Assembly (NCBI GenBank): GCA_027622375.1
Contig: JAQCAB010000006.1
Span: forward strand, 27,514 to 91,513
Source of the DNA: Bacteroidota bacterium
GTDB taxonomy: Bacteria > Bacteroidota > Ignavibacteria > UBA10030 > UBA8401
Direction of reading: 5' to 3'
DNA: 64,000 bases
Each line of letters opens with the position of its first letter. Position 1 is the stretch's first letter. The notes beneath the pieces were generated by a model that saw only the letters and a program-made list of their open reading frames with translations, did no database searches and was not told where the DNA came from. The translations under genes were made by a program, and so were the position numbers. Below are positions 19,309 to 28,084 of the stretch, piece by piece.

Positions 19309-20208
19309 TTAAATTGCCATTCTTTTTTCTCTTGCCTTAAAAAATTGTTGCAACGGCTTGTAATAACTTTCCCCGGTTTTGACAGTAATTACATCAACCT
19401 TATTTTTTTTAAAAATGTTATTTAATATTTCCTGATGTTTTAAAAATTGGCTTGCAAATTTTAATTGAAAATTTTTTTGAGATGTATCAACTAGTCTCAT
19501 TTGTCCGGTTTCAGAATCACGCAATTGTAGAAGACCAGCTTTTGGAATTGACTCTTCCAATTTATCTACAATACGAACTGCAATTACATCATGTTTATTT
19601 TTTGCAATTCTGAGTGGTTTTTCAAAATCGGTATCAATAAAATCGGAAAGAATAAAGAGAATTGTTTTCTTTTTAATCATCGCGCTCACATATTCCAAAA
19701 CTTTTGAAATATTTGTCCCCTTATTTTTTGGTTCAAAAGTCAAAAGTTCTCGCAAAATTCTAAAAATATGCGGCTTCCCTTTTTTAGGTAAAATTACCTT
19801 TTCGATTTCGTCTGAAAATAAAATCAATCCAACTTTATCATTATTTTTTATAGCAGAAAATCCCAAGGCACCACAAATTTCTGTTGCAAGTTCATTTTTA
19901 AATTGCAGATTTGTACCAAAATTGCTCGATTTACTTGCATCAACCAAAAGCAAAACCGAAAGCTCACGCTCTTCTTCAAAAATTTTTACAAAAAGTTTTT
20001 CAAACCTTTTGCTGTAATCAAATCTCGCGCTAACATTCCAATCAATATTCCTGATATCGTCACCATATTGATATTCTCGAACTTCCGAAAAACTCATTCC
20101 TCTCCCTTTAAAAACAGAATGATATTCTCCTGAAAATAATTGATTTACAAGTTTGCGAGTGTGGATTTCAACAAGCCTGATTTGTTTTAGTAATTCTTGT
20201 GGAGTCAT
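19309..20208 (-). CDS. DUF58 domain-containing protein
   Basis: GRGMSFSEVREYQYGDDIRNIDWNVSARF signature. Confidence 0.93.
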   Translation of the reverse strand: MTPQELLKQIRLVEIHTRKLVNQLFSGEYHSVFKGRGMSFSEVREYQYGDDIRNIDWNVSARFDYSKRFEKLFVKIFEEERELSVLLLVDASKSSNFGTNLQFKNELATEICGALGFSAIKNNDKVGLILFSDEIEKVILPKKGKPHIFRILRELLTFEPKNKGTNISKVLEYVSAMIKKKTILFILSDFIDTDFEKPLRIAKNKHDVIAVRIVDKLEESIPKAGLLQLRDSETGQMRLVDTSQKNFQLKFASQFLKHQEILNNIFKKNKVDVITVKTGESYYKPLQQFFKAREKRMAI

Positions 20209-20217
20209 TAAAAAATT

Positions 20218-21207
20218 TTATGGGACTTCAATTTTGTTTAAAATTTCTTCAACAATTTTATCAGTTGTAATTTCTTCAGCTTCGGCTTCATAAGTTAAAC
20301 CAATTCGGTGGCGCATTACATCTTTACTAATTTCTCGGATATCTTCGGGCACAACGTATCCTCTTCGTTTTATGAACGCAAAAGCTTTTGCGCCGAGCGC
20401 TAAATTTATTGTTGCTCGTGGACTTGCTCCATAATTAATTAAACTTTTTATTTTTTCAAGCCCATATTCTTTTGGATATCGTGATGCAAAAACAATATCC
20501 AAAATATATTTTTCAATTTTTTCGTCCATATAAATTTCGTTAATAACTTTGCGTGCATTTAAAATATCATTTGACGAAACAACTTGTTTTGGTAAATAAT
20601 TTTCACCCGAAATATTTCTTTTTAAGATTTCTTTTTCTTCATCTTTTGATGGATAATCAATTTTAATTTTTAACATAAAGCGATCAAGTTGCGCTTCTGG
20701 TAGTGGATAAGTTCCTTCTTGCTCGAGTGGATTTTGTGTTGCCAAAACTAAAAACGGTTCATCTAATTTATAACTTGTGTGGCCAATTGTAACTTGACGC
20801 TCTTGCATTGCTTCGAGTAACGCGCTTTGTACTTTTGCAGGAGATCGGTTAATTTCATCTGCCAAAATAAAATTTGCAAATATTGGTCCCTTTTTTGTTT
20901 CGAAGTCCGATTTTTTTGGATCGTAAACTAAAGTTCCAATTAAATCCGCTGGTAATAAATCTGGAGTAAATTGTATTCGTTGAAATTTTGCCGAAATTGA
21001 ATTTGCAAGTGATTTTACAGCTAAAGTTTTTGCAAGCCCGGGAACTCCTTCCAGCAAAATGTGGCCGTTTGATAATAATCCAATCATCAATCTTTCCATC
21101 ATTTGTTTTTGGCCAACAATAACTTTATTAAGTTCCATAAAAAGCAAATCAACAAAACCTGATTCGTTTTTTACTTTTTCATTTATTTGTTTGATGTCTG
21201 TATTCAT
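20218..21207 (-). CDS. MoxR family AAA+ ATPase
   Basis: VIVGQKQMMERLMIGLLSNGHILLEGVPGLAKTLAVKSLA, FILADEINRSPAKVQSALLEAMQERQVTIG. Confidence 0.95.
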   Translation of the reverse strand: MNTDIKQINEKVKNESGFVDLLFMELNKVIVGQKQMMERLMIGLLSNGHILLEGVPGLAKTLAVKSLANSISAKFQRIQFTPDLLPADLIGTLVYDPKKSDFETKKGPIFANFILADEINRSPAKVQSALLEAMQERQVTIGHTSYKLDEPFLVLATQNPLEQEGTYPLPEAQLDRFMLKIKIDYPSKDEEKEILKRNISGENYLPKQVVSSNDILNARKVINEIYMDEKIEKYILDIVFASRYPKEYGLEKIKSLINYGASPRATINLALGAKAFAFIKRRGYVVPEDIREISKDVMRHRIGLTYEAEAEEITTDKIVEEILNKIEVP

Positions 21208-21241
21208 ATTTTTCCTGATATTATTTGCAAAATTTACAAAT

Positions 21242-21284
21242 TTTTCACTTTTTAAAAAACTTTTTCTTTTTTAAAAAGTGAAAA
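21242..21284. repeat. Perfect 18-bp inverted repeat with 7-nt spacer between divergent genes
   Basis: TTTTCACTTTTTAAAAAA - CTTTTTC - TTTTTTAAAAAGTGAAAA. Confidence 0.85.
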
Positions 21285-21301
21285 GTGCTTTATATTTGAT
21301 T

Positions 21302-21685
21302 ATGAAAAATTTAATTCTAGCAATTTTAGTTCCCTTAATTTTTATGAGCTGTTCTACTAAAAATATAGATTCAGAAACTTTTATAAAATTAACAAAGTTA
21401 GTTGATAGTGGCAAGTACGAGACTGCACTCCCTATTTTTGATTCACTTTCAACAATTTATGATGATAAAAATCTTAAAGCTGCGCATGTTCGCTCGTTAG
21501 TTTTATATGGTAATTATTTAATGTACGAATCGGATTTTCCACCAAAAGTAAAATATCCGGGGGCGTTAAAACAGTACAAACAAGCATTACAAATTGATCC
21601 CAATAATACCGAAGCAAGAGAAAATGCAAAGTTAATAACTTCAATTTATTCACAAATGGGGAGAGAAATACCGGAACAGAATTAA
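21302..21685 (+). CDS. Small TPR-like lipoprotein
   Basis: ATG at 21302 gives MKNLILAILVPLIFMSCSTK (lipobox), preferred over the ORF-track start at 21278; YPGALKQYKQALQIDPNNTEARENAKLI. Confidence 0.75.
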   Translation: MKNLILAILVPLIFMSCSTKNIDSETFIKLTKLVDSGKYETALPIFDSLSTIYDDKNLKAAHVRSLVLYGNYLMYESDFPPKVKYPGALKQYKQALQIDPNNTEARENAKLITSIYSQMGREIPEQN

Positions 21686-21692
21686 AAAATTC

Positions 21693-21767
21693 GGGCATTT
21701 AGCTCAGTTGGTCCAGAGCGTACGCCTCACACGCGTAAGGTCGCAGGTTCGAGCCCCGCAATGCCCA
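21693..21767 (+). tRNA. tRNA-Val (anticodon CAC)
   Basis: Cloverleaf: GGGCATT/AATGCCC acceptor, GCTC/GAGC D stem, TACGC-CTCACAC-GCGTA anticodon arm, GCAGG-TTCGAGC-CCCGC T arm (one A-C mismatch); CCA not encoded. Confidence 0.9.
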
Positions 21768-21794
21768 CAAGAAAAATTCCAATAATTTATTATC

Positions 21795-21826
21795 AAAAAA
21801 AATCCCGACTTTAATCGGGATTTTTT
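21795..21826. terminator. Bidirectional intrinsic terminator
   Basis: AAAAAAAATCCCGA-ctttaa-TCGGGATTTTTT between tRNA-Val (+) and the convergent PuuD-like gene (-). Confidence 0.85.
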
Positions 21827-21854
21827 GTAAATCTAAAAATAATAATTTTAAAAA

Positions 21855-22643
21855 TTAAAAGCCTTTTACTTTGCCTGACTTTTTATAAAACTGAAAAACC
21901 ACATGCCATCCAAATAAAATTATTACTAACCAACCAATCCAGGCAGTTGCTTCAGTTAATCCTAAATTTCCACCTGCAAAATAAGTTGTATGTGCAGCGA
22001 GCATACTAAATAATAAAGGGACAGACATATAAGTATTATGTCGCGAGCGTTGACCGGCAAGAGCAACTAAACTTGCATCTGGTGCTTCTCCATTTTTTAC
22101 TGCAGTAATTATTTTTTGCTGCGATGGCCAAATCCTGAACCAAACATTAACTGCCATAATTGTTCCGAACATAACACCTGTGTGCATAATCATTCCGCGG
22201 TAACTAAACATTCCGTAGCTGCTGTATAAATAAATTATTCCGGCTAAAACTACAAATGCAATTACACCGAATTTTTTTGCATCTTTACCAAAACTTTTTG
22301 CGAGATAATCGTAAAGATAAAATGCTAAAAAAGTAACTGCAACCATAACCCAGGTGGCAGAAGAAATTGTTGCGGGATCAGCTACAATTGCTTTTCCGCG
22401 ATAGTAAATATATTCGAGCATAAAAATACCTGTAATCCAGGTCCAAACCGCCCCCCAACGGAACCAAAATAATGCGCGTGGCAAAAGTTCAGGTACAACT
22501 TTCTTTTTTGTTTCTGGATCCAATGTTGCTACGAATTGTGCATTTACAAAATTAAAAAAATATAAATATCCAATCCAAATTATTCCAAACACAACATGAA
22601 GCCATCTAGACAATACCTGTAGTAATTCAAAAAATTGATCCAT
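21855..22643 (-). CDS. Urate hydroxylase PuuD-like (Urate_ox_N) membrane protein
   Basis: LSRWLHVVFGIIWIGYLYFFNFVNAQF, RALFWFRWGAVWTWITGIFMLEYIYY, multiple TMs; no C-terminal cytochrome c domain. Confidence 0.7.
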   Translation of the reverse strand: MDQFFELLQVLSRWLHVVFGIIWIGYLYFFNFVNAQFVATLDPETKKKVVPELLPRALFWFRWGAVWTWITGIFMLEYIYYRGKAIVADPATISSATWVMVAVTFLAFYLYDYLAKSFGKDAKKFGVIAFVVLAGIIYLYSSYGMFSYRGMIMHTGVMFGTIMAVNVWFRIWPSQQKIITAVKNGEAPDASLVALAGQRSRHNTYMSVPLLFSMLAAHTTYFAGGNLGLTEATAWIGWLVIILFGWHVVFQFYKKSGKVKGF

Positions 22644-22661
22644 TATAAATCCTTTCTTTAA

Positions 22662-24530
22662 TTAATTTGAAAAATATTCTTTAATTCTTTCTGCAATCTT
22701 TTCACCAACAACTTCCTCAATTTGTTCCGCAGTTGCAAATTTTACACCTTGAACAGAACCAAATGTTTCAAGTAGTTCTTTTGCTTTTTTCTTACCGACA
22801 CCATTTATTAAATCGAGTTCAGTTTGAAGTGTCCTCTTATTTCGTAATAATCTGTGATAAGTTACTGCAAATCTATGTGCTTCATCGCGTATTTGTTGAA
22901 ATATACGAAGCGATGAAGAAGTTCTTGGAATTTGGAATGGATCACTTTCATTTGGTAAAAATACTTCTTCAAGTCGTTTGGCTAAACTAATAATCGGAAT
23001 TTTTAATTCTAATTTTTCCAAAGATTCCATTGCACTTGAAAGTTGCCCTTTGCCACCATCAATAATTATTAAATCTGGAAAAAGTAATTCTTCATTTTTA
23101 ATTCTATTATATCTTCGGAATACAACTTCACGCATACTTGCGAAATCATCAATTTTATTTTCTTCGGAAGTTTCAATTTTGAAACGGCGATATTCCCCTT
23201 TCTTCGGTTTTCCATCAACAAACTGAACCATCGATGCAACAGTATCCGCACCTTGAATGTGCGAAATATCAAAGCATTCAATTTTGCGTGGTGCAGTTTT
23301 TAATCTTAAATCTCTTTGAACAGATTTTACTGCATTCGGAATAAAATCTTTGTACTTAATTTTGTGGATTAAAAACTCGTTTAAAAGATAAGCTGCATTT
23401 TTTTTTGCCATTTCAATTAACTCAATCATTTTATCATTTTTTGGTAATGATATTTCAACTTCAGTATTTGATTTTGATTTAAGCCAGTTTTGAATTATTA
23501 ATTTATTCAATGGTTCATCTTGTAAAATAATTTCATTCGGGATTTCGGCATCATTTAAATAAAACCTTTCTAAAATTACTTCAAATAATTCTGCATTACT
23601 TTTATCCTGAAAATTTGATAAGTAAAAATGCTGACGCCCTGTTAATTTGCCTTCGCGAACATTTAATACAACCCCGCATGCATTATTTTTTTCAATTGAA
23701 ATTGCAAAATAATCACGATCGTGCAATTCTAGATCAACAATGTTTTGGTCGTTTTCGTAAATTTCGAGTAAATTAATTTGATTCCGGATTTCTGCGGCTG
23801 CTTCAAATTTTTGCTCGTTTGCAAAGACGAGCATCTTAGATTTCATTTCTTTTTTTAGAGAATTTGTTCTGCCTCGCAAAAGTTTTTCAACATTCGAGAT
23901 CATCAAATTATAATCTTTTTGGGAAATTAATCCTTCGCACGGCCCATCACATTTTTTAATATGATAATCAAGACAAACGCGAGTTTTCTTTTTACGAATA
24001 AATTCATCATCAATTGAAAAATTACAACTCCGGATTTTAAAAATATCACGAATTAATTTTAAAGCTCCACGCATTCTAAATGTTTCGGTAAATGGACCAA
24101 AATATTTTGATCCATCACGAATAATATTTCTTGTAACAAAAACTCTTGGATAATCTTCTTTTGTAATTACGATGTAAGGATAGGTTTTTCCATCCTTCAT
24201 CAAAATATTGTAACGAGGTTTTTTGGATTTTATTAAAGTTGCTTCTAAAATTAATGCGTCAATTTCAGAATCAGTAGTAATAATTTCAATTGTCTCAACT
24301 TTGCCAACTAATGCCTCAATTCGTAAATCTATATTTCTACTTTTTTGAAAATATTGCCGAACACGATTCCGTAAATTTTTTGCTTTGCCGATATATAAAT
24401 TATTTCCAGCTAAATCATAAAATTGATATACACCAGAAGTTGTTGGAAGTGTTGAGAGAGTTTGAACTACTGTTAAATTATTAACACCCGAAATTTTTAT
24501 TGTTTTATTTTTTGAAGCCATTGCTTTCAA
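22662..24530 (-). CDS. uvrC: Excinuclease ABC subunit C
   Basis: GIY-YIG TSGVYQFYDLAGNNLYIGKAKNLRNRVRQYF; ECFDISHIQGADTVASMVQFVDGKPKKGEYRRF; C-terminal HhH. Confidence 0.96.
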   Translation of the reverse strand: MKAMASKNKTIKISGVNNLTVVQTLSTLPTTSGVYQFYDLAGNNLYIGKAKNLRNRVRQYFQKSRNIDLRIEALVGKVETIEIITTDSEIDALILEATLIKSKKPRYNILMKDGKTYPYIVITKEDYPRVFVTRNIIRDGSKYFGPFTETFRMRGALKLIRDIFKIRSCNFSIDDEFIRKKKTRVCLDYHIKKCDGPCEGLISQKDYNLMISNVEKLLRGRTNSLKKEMKSKMLVFANEQKFEAAAEIRNQINLLEIYENDQNIVDLELHDRDYFAISIEKNNACGVVLNVREGKLTGRQHFYLSNFQDKSNAELFEVILERFYLNDAEIPNEIILQDEPLNKLIIQNWLKSKSNTEVEISLPKNDKMIELIEMAKKNAAYLLNEFLIHKIKYKDFIPNAVKSVQRDLRLKTAPRKIECFDISHIQGADTVASMVQFVDGKPKKGEYRRFKIETSEENKIDDFASMREVVFRRYNRIKNEELLFPDLIIIDGGKGQLSSAMESLEKLELKIPIISLAKRLEEVFLPNESDPFQIPRTSSSLRIFQQIRDEAHRFAVTYHRLLRNKRTLQTELDLINGVGKKKAKELLETFGSVQGVKFATAEQIEEVVGEKIAERIKEYFSN

Positions 24531-24549
24531 ATATCAGGAATTTAAACCT

Positions 24550-24951
24550 TTATTGCTTTTGGCAAAGCTCTATCAAAACTCCATTTGTAGATTTTGGATT
24601 AAGGAATGAAATTAAAAACCCTTCGCCACCAACAGTTGGTTCATTATTTATAAAAGTAAAACCTAATTTTTTAAGTCGATTAATTTCATATTTAATATCA
24701 TCAACTTCCAAACAAATGTGATGAAGCCCTTCACCTCGTTTATTAATAAAGCTGGATAAACTAGAAGAAGCATCAGTTGGTTCAATCAATTCTAAAATGG
24801 AATCGCTAATCGGGAAAAAAGATAAATTTACTTTTTCTTGCGGAACGTGTTCTGTGTATGGGTTGTTTTGAGCAAATAATTTTGAAAATAGTTCGTTTGA
24901 GGATTCTAAATCTTTAACAGCAATACCGATATGTGAGATTTTCAGGATCAT
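24550..24951 (-). CDS. mce: Methylmalonyl-CoA epimerase (VOC family)
   Basis: ISHIGIAVKDLESSNELFSKLF ... GEGLHHICLEVDDI ... LNPKSTNGVLIELCQK. Confidence 0.88.
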   Translation of the reverse strand: MILKISHIGIAVKDLESSNELFSKLFAQNNPYTEHVPQEKVNLSFFPISDSILELIEPTDASSSLSSFINKRGEGLHHICLEVDDIKYEINRLKKLGFTFINNEPTVGGEGFLISFLNPKSTNGVLIELCQKQ

Positions 24952-24978
24952 AAATCAAAAAAAATAATTTAAAATTTT

Positions 24979-25896
24979 TTAATCCGATAATTTTTTTTGA
25001 GTGAAAAGTTTAATAAAATCCTGAAGGTTTGCAAGTATAATCCCTAATAAAACAAGTGTAGTTCCAAAATAAATTTCTTTTGAAACTGTTTCGTTGGCAA
25101 AAGTAATTCCTAAATAAATTGCAACAACTGGTGTTATAAATGCTGTAAAAGAAAGTAAAACTGCCTCAACTTTTTTTACAAGCCACCAATATGATACAAA
25201 TGTAATTATCGATCCAAAAACTGCGAGGTATAAAATTGAAACTGAGGCTTTTAAAGTAAAATTTACTTTTGAGTAATCTTCAATAAAATAACTTACAAGA
25301 AGTGTAGTTATTGCAGCATATAACATTGGTTGGTAACTCATAACAAACGGACTAATATTTTGACCTTTTGTTTTTACAAGTAAAAGTGAATATGCCTGGG
25401 CAAATGCGCTAATTAAAATTGAACCCATTCCGACTATTGCCATAAAGTTCGAGTTTTCAAAAGAAATATTTTCAGCAAATAAAAAATAAACTCCTGAAAA
25501 TCCTGAAATCATTCCGATAATTTTATATGCATTTATTTTTTCGTTATCGAGCATAAAGTAAGATAAAATTGCAACCATAAATGGATACATTGCAAATAAA
25601 ATTGCAGATAACCCTGACGGTATAAATTGTGCAGCAAAATAATTTAAAGCAAAAGGGACACTAAATGCCGTTAATGAAACAATTATAAATAATTTAAAAG
25701 AATCTGCGTCTTTTGGAATTTCAATTTTTTTCCTCTTAATAATTATAAAGAGTCCAACACATGCTAATGCAAATCTAGTGCCCGATGCTAAAAGTGGAGT
25801 AACATCTTGAACATTCCACTTCATCGCAAGCCACGAAGATCCCCAAACAAAACAAACTACTATGTATAAAAAAACAATTTTAGTTTTTTCGTTCAT
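24979..25896 (-). CDS. EamA/DMT family transporter
   Basis: About 10 TMs; FVWGSSWLAMKWNVQDVTPLLASGTRF. Confidence 0.88.
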   Translation of the reverse strand: MNEKTKIVFLYIVVCFVWGSSWLAMKWNVQDVTPLLASGTRFALACVGLFIIIKRKKIEIPKDADSFKLFIIVSLTAFSVPFALNYFAAQFIPSGLSAILFAMYPFMVAILSYFMLDNEKINAYKIIGMISGFSGVYFLFAENISFENSNFMAIVGMGSILISAFAQAYSLLLVKTKGQNISPFVMSYQPMLYAAITTLLVSYFIEDYSKVNFTLKASVSILYLAVFGSIITFVSYWWLVKKVEAVLLSFTAFITPVVAIYLGITFANETVSKEIYFGTTLVLLGIILANLQDFIKLFTQKKLSD

Positions 25897-27167
25897 TAAT
25901 TTTCAAGAATACGTAAAACCAATCCCGAAATCAATTTTGGATAAAAAAATGTTGATTTTTGTGGCATTGTAAAACCTATATTTGCTACAGATTTTAATTG
26001 ATTAATTGTTGTTGGATTCATTATAAACGCAATTTGTGAATCGCCTGTTAATATTTTGTTTTCACACTCATAAACATTTTGTATGTATTTAATATAAATT
26101 TTCTTCTCTTGTGCCGCAATATCTATTCCTAAAAGTTTTTCAAGAATGTAATTATGCAATAAAGTAATATCAAGCGATTTTAATTCATTTGGTAAATTTT
26201 TAGATAAAATAGTGTCGATTTTTGAAATATCTTTAAGTTTGATAATAAAATATTTTTCAATTGAGGATACAATTATTCCTAAGCTAAAACTTCCCTTTTC
26301 TTCTAATTTTTCTTCTAATTCGACAATTGATTTACAAATATTAATTTTAAAATGGTCTGATAATTTATATTGTAAACTATCCCAGTTAAAATCAGACAAT
26401 GAATGGATTACACGATGTGTTGGGAAAACAACTAAATTATTATCTGACAGGTTTGTGAAAAACATTGTCACAAATTCGCTATCAAAAGAATTTGATTTAT
26501 TTTCTTTTTGATAATTTCTATAATCTAACGCTGTTTCGTATCTGTGATGACCATCTGCGATATAAACTTTTTTATTTTTTACTAACTGAGTTAAGATTTG
26601 AATTTCATTTTGATTTGTGATTTTCCAAATTTTATTTACAACATTTTCAAATTCAACTTCAATAAACGGAGTTTGAGAAAAATAATTTTGGTAAATTTTT
26701 TCTGCCGTTAAAGTTTCATCTTCATAGATTCCAAAGATTTGGTCAAAATTAGTTTTGGTTTTTGAAATTAAGTTAAAGCGATCTTCCTTTGGTTTTGATA
26801 AAGTTTTTTCGTGCGGAAGAATAATTTTTTTATCAAACTCTTCTAATTTACAAAGAGCAATTATTCCGCTACGAGTAATTAAATTGCCTTTTAAATTTTT
26901 GAATGATTGTGAAAGTAAATAAATTGATTCTTGAGAATCTTTTATTAAAATATTTTCTGAAATCCATTTATCTAAAAATAATTTGGCAGAATTATATCTA
27001 TCAGCTTCTCTTCCCAAAATAAGCCGAACAATATTTTCATCAGATTTCTCGTAAAGTTTATTTTGATATTCTTCATTAATTACATCGTACGGTGGAGCAA
27101 CAACGTTACCTAAATTTATCTTGCTTTGATTATAAAAAGTTCCTTTAAATGGTTTTATTTCGGCCAT
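25896..27167 (-). CDS. DUF1015 family protein
   Basis: IKPFKGTFYNQSKINLGNVVAPPYDVINEEYQ; VYIADGHHRYETALDYR; VVFPTHRVIH. Confidence 0.88.
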   Translation of the reverse strand: MAEIKPFKGTFYNQSKINLGNVVAPPYDVINEEYQNKLYEKSDENIVRLILGREADRYNSAKLFLDKWISENILIKDSQESIYLLSQSFKNLKGNLITRSGIIALCKLEEFDKKIILPHEKTLSKPKEDRFNLISKTKTNFDQIFGIYEDETLTAEKIYQNYFSQTPFIEVEFENVVNKIWKITNQNEIQILTQLVKNKKVYIADGHHRYETALDYRNYQKENKSNSFDSEFVTMFFTNLSDNNLVVFPTHRVIHSLSDFNWDSLQYKLSDHFKINICKSIVELEEKLEEKGSFSLGIIVSSIEKYFIIKLKDISKIDTILSKNLPNELKSLDITLLHNYILEKLLGIDIAAQEKKIYIKYIQNVYECENKILTGDSQIAFIMNPTTINQLKSVANIGFTMPQKSTFFYPKLISGLVLRILEN

Positions 27168-27172
27168 AAAAT

Positions 27173-28084
27173 TTATTCTTCGCTATAACCAAATTCTGAT
27201 AATCTGTTTTTACTATTTCTCCAATTTTCTCTGACTTTAACAAATAATTCTAAATACACTTGATGTTCTAAAAATTCTTCGATTCTTTTGCGGGAGAGTT
27301 CGCCAAGTTTTTTTAATGATGCACCCTTTTTACCGATTAAAATTATTTTTTGGCTTTTGCGTTCAACAATAATTTCAGCATGTATGTAAAATTTATTTTT
27401 TGTGCGTTCTTTAAATTCTATTATCGAAACTGTAGTTGAATATGGAACTTCCTTTGTAAATAATTTAAAAATGTTTTCTCGTATCATTTCGCTCACAAAA
27501 AACTTTTCAGATTTATCTGAAAGTTGTTCGGTGTCATAATATGGTTCGTGAATTGGGAGGTATTTTGTGATTACTTTTTTTAATTCTTCAAGATTGTATT
27601 TTTTTATAGCCGAAACTGGAATAATTTCGTCCCATTTTAAAAGTTGACTTAGTTTATTAATTAATTCCAGTGTTTCTTCTTTTTTTAATAAATCAATTTT
27701 ATTTATCACTAAAAATGATTTTTGATTTTTATTTAAGTTTAATTTAATTGGAAAAAGTTTTTCAACATTATTTACTTCTTTTGCATCAACGATATACAAA
27801 ATCAAATCAGAATCTTTTGTGGCAGATGTTGCGTAATTCATCATCACTTGTTGAAGTAAATATTCCGGCTTTAAAAGTCCGGGTGTATCTATAAAAACAA
27901 TTTGAGAATTATTATCTGATGAAATTCCTAAAATTTTATTTCGAGTTGTTTGTGGTTTTGGAGTTACGATTGATAAGTTTTGATTGATTAAAGAATTTAA
28001 CAATGTCGATTTACCAACATTTGGAAGACCAATAATTGCAACAAATCCTGAACGGAATTCTGAAAGTTTATTCATATTTAACAA
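27173..28084 (-). CDS. era: GTPase Era
   Basis: GFVAIIGLPNVGKSTLLNSLINQNLSIVTPKPQTTRNKILGI, DTPGLL, NKID, C-terminal KH-like KIILIGKKGASLKKLGELSRKRIEEFL. Confidence 0.95.
   Translation of the reverse strand: MLNMNKLSEFRSGFVAIIGLPNVGKSTLLNSLINQNLSIVTPKPQTTRNKILGISSDNNSQIVFIDTPGLLKPEYLLQQVMMNYATSATKDSDLILYIVDAKEVNNVEKLFPIKLNLNKNQKSFLVINKIDLLKKEETLELINKLSQLLKWDEIIPVSAIKKYNLEELKKVITKYLPIHEPYYDTEQLSDKSEKFFVSEMIRENIFKLFTKEVPYSTTVSIIEFKERTKNKFYIHAEIIVERKSQKIILIGKKGASLKKLGELSRKRIEEFLEHQVYLELFVKVRENWRNSKNRLSEFGYSEE

Noticed and set aside
21291-21298. TATATTTG matching the TAnnTTTG promoter element
   Set aside because: Only 3 nt before the preferred ATG (21302) and without a convincing upstream TTG at the right distance; likely chance in AT-rich DNA.
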